DNA from: Phocaeicola barnesiae DSM 18169 = JCM 13652
GTDB lineage: Bacteria; Bacteroidota; Bacteroidia; Bacteroidales; Bacteroidaceae
DNA: 64,000 bases
Direction of reading: 5' to 3'
Assembly: GCF_000374585.1 (NCBI RefSeq)
Contig: NZ_KB894650.1
Coordinates: forward strand, 62,001-126,000
Shown here piece after piece: positions 62,865 to 64,000 of the stretch (within the stretch, counting starts at the first letter, position 1; every line of letters begins with the position of its first letter). The notes beneath the pieces were generated by a model that ran no database searches, had not been told where the DNA came from, and saw nothing but the letters and a program-made list of their open reading frames with translations. Both the position numbers and the translations under genes were made by a program.

Positions 62865-63716
62865 ATGAAAAAATCAAACGAACTGTTTCTCAAGACAATG
62901 GGACTCGCTTCGGCCCTTATGCTCTTCCAAGGATGTACCGAACAGAAAGCCGAACAAGCCCTGGGCACAGAAACACTGACTTGCGATACGACCGTTTTCC
63001 TGAAAGACGATGTAAAGAGCTCACCTTCCTGTAAAATAAACTACAGCCTGGCATTCTTCAAGATGCGCCAGGCCACAGACTCTATAGCGCTCAAGTCAAA
63101 TGCGCAACTCATTCGGGCCATCGAAGAAGGAATGCCCGCTACACAAAATCCGCAGGAGTTCGTGCGACACCTGAAAGATACCCTGATTACCAACTACCGG
63201 CAAGACCTGGAAGGCCTGTACGAATACGACCTCCGGAACGGGCTGAAAGACCATGAACTGCCGGGATGGTACAATTATGAATATGGTATCAATTCCACCC
63301 TGACCGAAGGGAAGGACCATGTATGGAACTACAAGGTCAGCCATTTCGCATATACTGGAGGCGCTCATCCGAACAGCTACCAGAAATGGATCAACCTGAC
63401 CGACCAAGGAGAAGTACTGACCAAAGAACAGGTATTCCTGCCCAATACAGAAGCTGCCGTCTGCGAACTGATTCTGAAAGAGCTGATCCGTACCGCCGGC
63501 GAACGGGTAGAAACCGATACCATCACCAGCATCGAAGGACTACAGGAGTACGGTATCCTGCAGATGAACGGACTCTACTTGCCCGACAACTTTCTGCTGG
63601 AAAAAGAAGGCATCCGCTTCCTGTACAATCCATACGACATCGCGCCGTATGCCTTGGGAGACTTTGAACTCCTGGTACCTTATCAAGAACTGAATACCTA
63701 CCTTATCAAGCATTAA
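62865..63716 (+). CDS. DUF3298/RsiV-like lipoprotein
   Basis: A 283-residue lipoprotein: signal ending ALMLFQGC (Cys24). The mature part has SCKINYSLAFFKM, a paired AYTGGAHPNSYQKWINL stretch and a final EGIRFLYNPYDIAPYALGDFELLVPYQELNTYL, the pattern of DUF3298 (and DUF4163) proteins. Function unknown; related domains occur in lysozyme-binding anti-sigma factor RsiV. The rsmG gene begins 8 bases after its stop. Confidence 0.85.
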   Translation: MKKSNELFLKTMGLASALMLFQGCTEQKAEQALGTETLTCDTTVFLKDDVKSSPSCKINYSLAFFKMRQATDSIALKSNAQLIRAIEEGMPATQNPQEFVRHLKDTLITNYRQDLEGLYEYDLRNGLKDHELPGWYNYEYGINSTLTEGKDHVWNYKVSHFAYTGGAHPNSYQKWINLTDQGEVLTKEQVFLPNTEAAVCELILKELIRTAGERVETDTITSIEGLQEYGILQMNGLYLPDNFLLEKEGIRFLYNPYDIAPYALGDFELLVPYQELNTYLIKH

Positions 63717-63723
63717 CGACCTT

Positions 63724-64000
63724 ATGGACATTATCCTGAAATATTTTCCTGAGTTGACAGACATCCAGAAAGAACAGTTCGCGGCCCTCTATGACCTGTA
63801 TACCGACTGGAACAGTAAAATCAATGTCATCTCCCGCAAAGACATCACCAATCTGTACGAGCACCATGTATTGCACTCATTGGGTATAGCCAAAGTCATC
63901 CACTTCAAGTCCGATACATCGTTGATGGACCTGGGTACGGGAGGTGGATTTCCGGGTATTCCCCTGGCTATCCTCTTTCCCGAATGCCGCTTCCACCTAG
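63724..64000 (+). CDS. rsmG: 16S rRNA m7G527 methyltransferase RsmG, 5' part
   Basis: From ATG 63724 an open frame runs off the window edge (92 codons visible): YTDWNSKINVISRKDI, then HVLHSLGIAKVI and MDLGTGGGFPGIPLAILFPE with the SAM-binding Gly-rich loop, the signature of RsmG/GidB. The gene is probably co-transcribed with the lipoprotein gene. Confidence 0.93.
   Translation, partial: MDIILKYFPELTDIQKEQFAALYDLYTDWNSKINVISRKDITNLYEHHVLHSLGIAKVIHFKSDTSLMDLGTGGGFPGIPLAILFPECRFHL

Overview
The window is a Bacteroidales (probably Bacteroidaceae: Bacteroides/Phocaeicola-type) chromosome interrupted by an integrative conjugative element (ICE). The host assignment rests on TAnnTTTG-type -7 promoter elements, a serine-type sulfatase, GH20 and GH31 polysaccharide-degrading enzymes, and a Bacteroidetes-type tra gene set (traA to traO). 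No taxon marker was searched.

Left chromosome (1-11.1 kb): a DUF1893 gene fragment, an Fe-S aldo/keto reductase, a NapH/NapG-like polyferredoxin, ndk, a sulfatase, an RluA-type pseudouridine synthase, rlmD and ppdK.

ICE (about 11,122-49,376, about 38.2 kb): it sits in the 3' end of ppdK. A 15-bp core (11122-11136 and 49362-49376) marks the ends. From left to right it holds a tyrosine recombinase, a candidate oriT, mobC and a MOBP-type relaxase, a cargo block (16.3-22.5 kb), traA-traO, a coupling-protein gene that stops just before Walker A, a TIR plus membrane-protein pair, an excisionase-like HTH gene, an iteron-like region, a PRTase/SLOG/WYL trio, an AAA ATPase/TOPRIM pair, a primase-helicase, small DNA-binding genes and an XRE regulator. 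The right end is layered: two 84-bp modules each end in a ppdK-like 3' end, followed by a second copy of the ICE left-end sequence. This suggests repeated integration at one site.

The most novel-looking content is the cargo at 16.3-22.5 kb. Two convergent operons meet tail to tail with overlapping stops. One encodes a PLD-family nuclease (with a possible Hsp70 substrate-binding-like C-terminus) and a SecA-like ATPase. The other encodes a 50-residue protein and an 815-residue E2-E1 fusion with a degenerate JAB-like tail. I cannot match this combination to a described system; it looks like a ubiquitin-like conjugation module coupled to a nuclease and a translocase-type ATPase, probably for defence.

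Right chromosome (49.5-64 kb): a candidate structured RNA, a CbbX/SpoVK-like AAA+ ATPase, a GH20 hexosaminidase, a GH31 glycosidase with two apparent frameshifts, a TPR protein, an HD-domain protein, tRNA-Lys(CTT), a short-chain dehydrogenase, lipB, a DUF3298-like lipoprotein and the start of rsmG. All calls come from reading the sequence; no database search was run.
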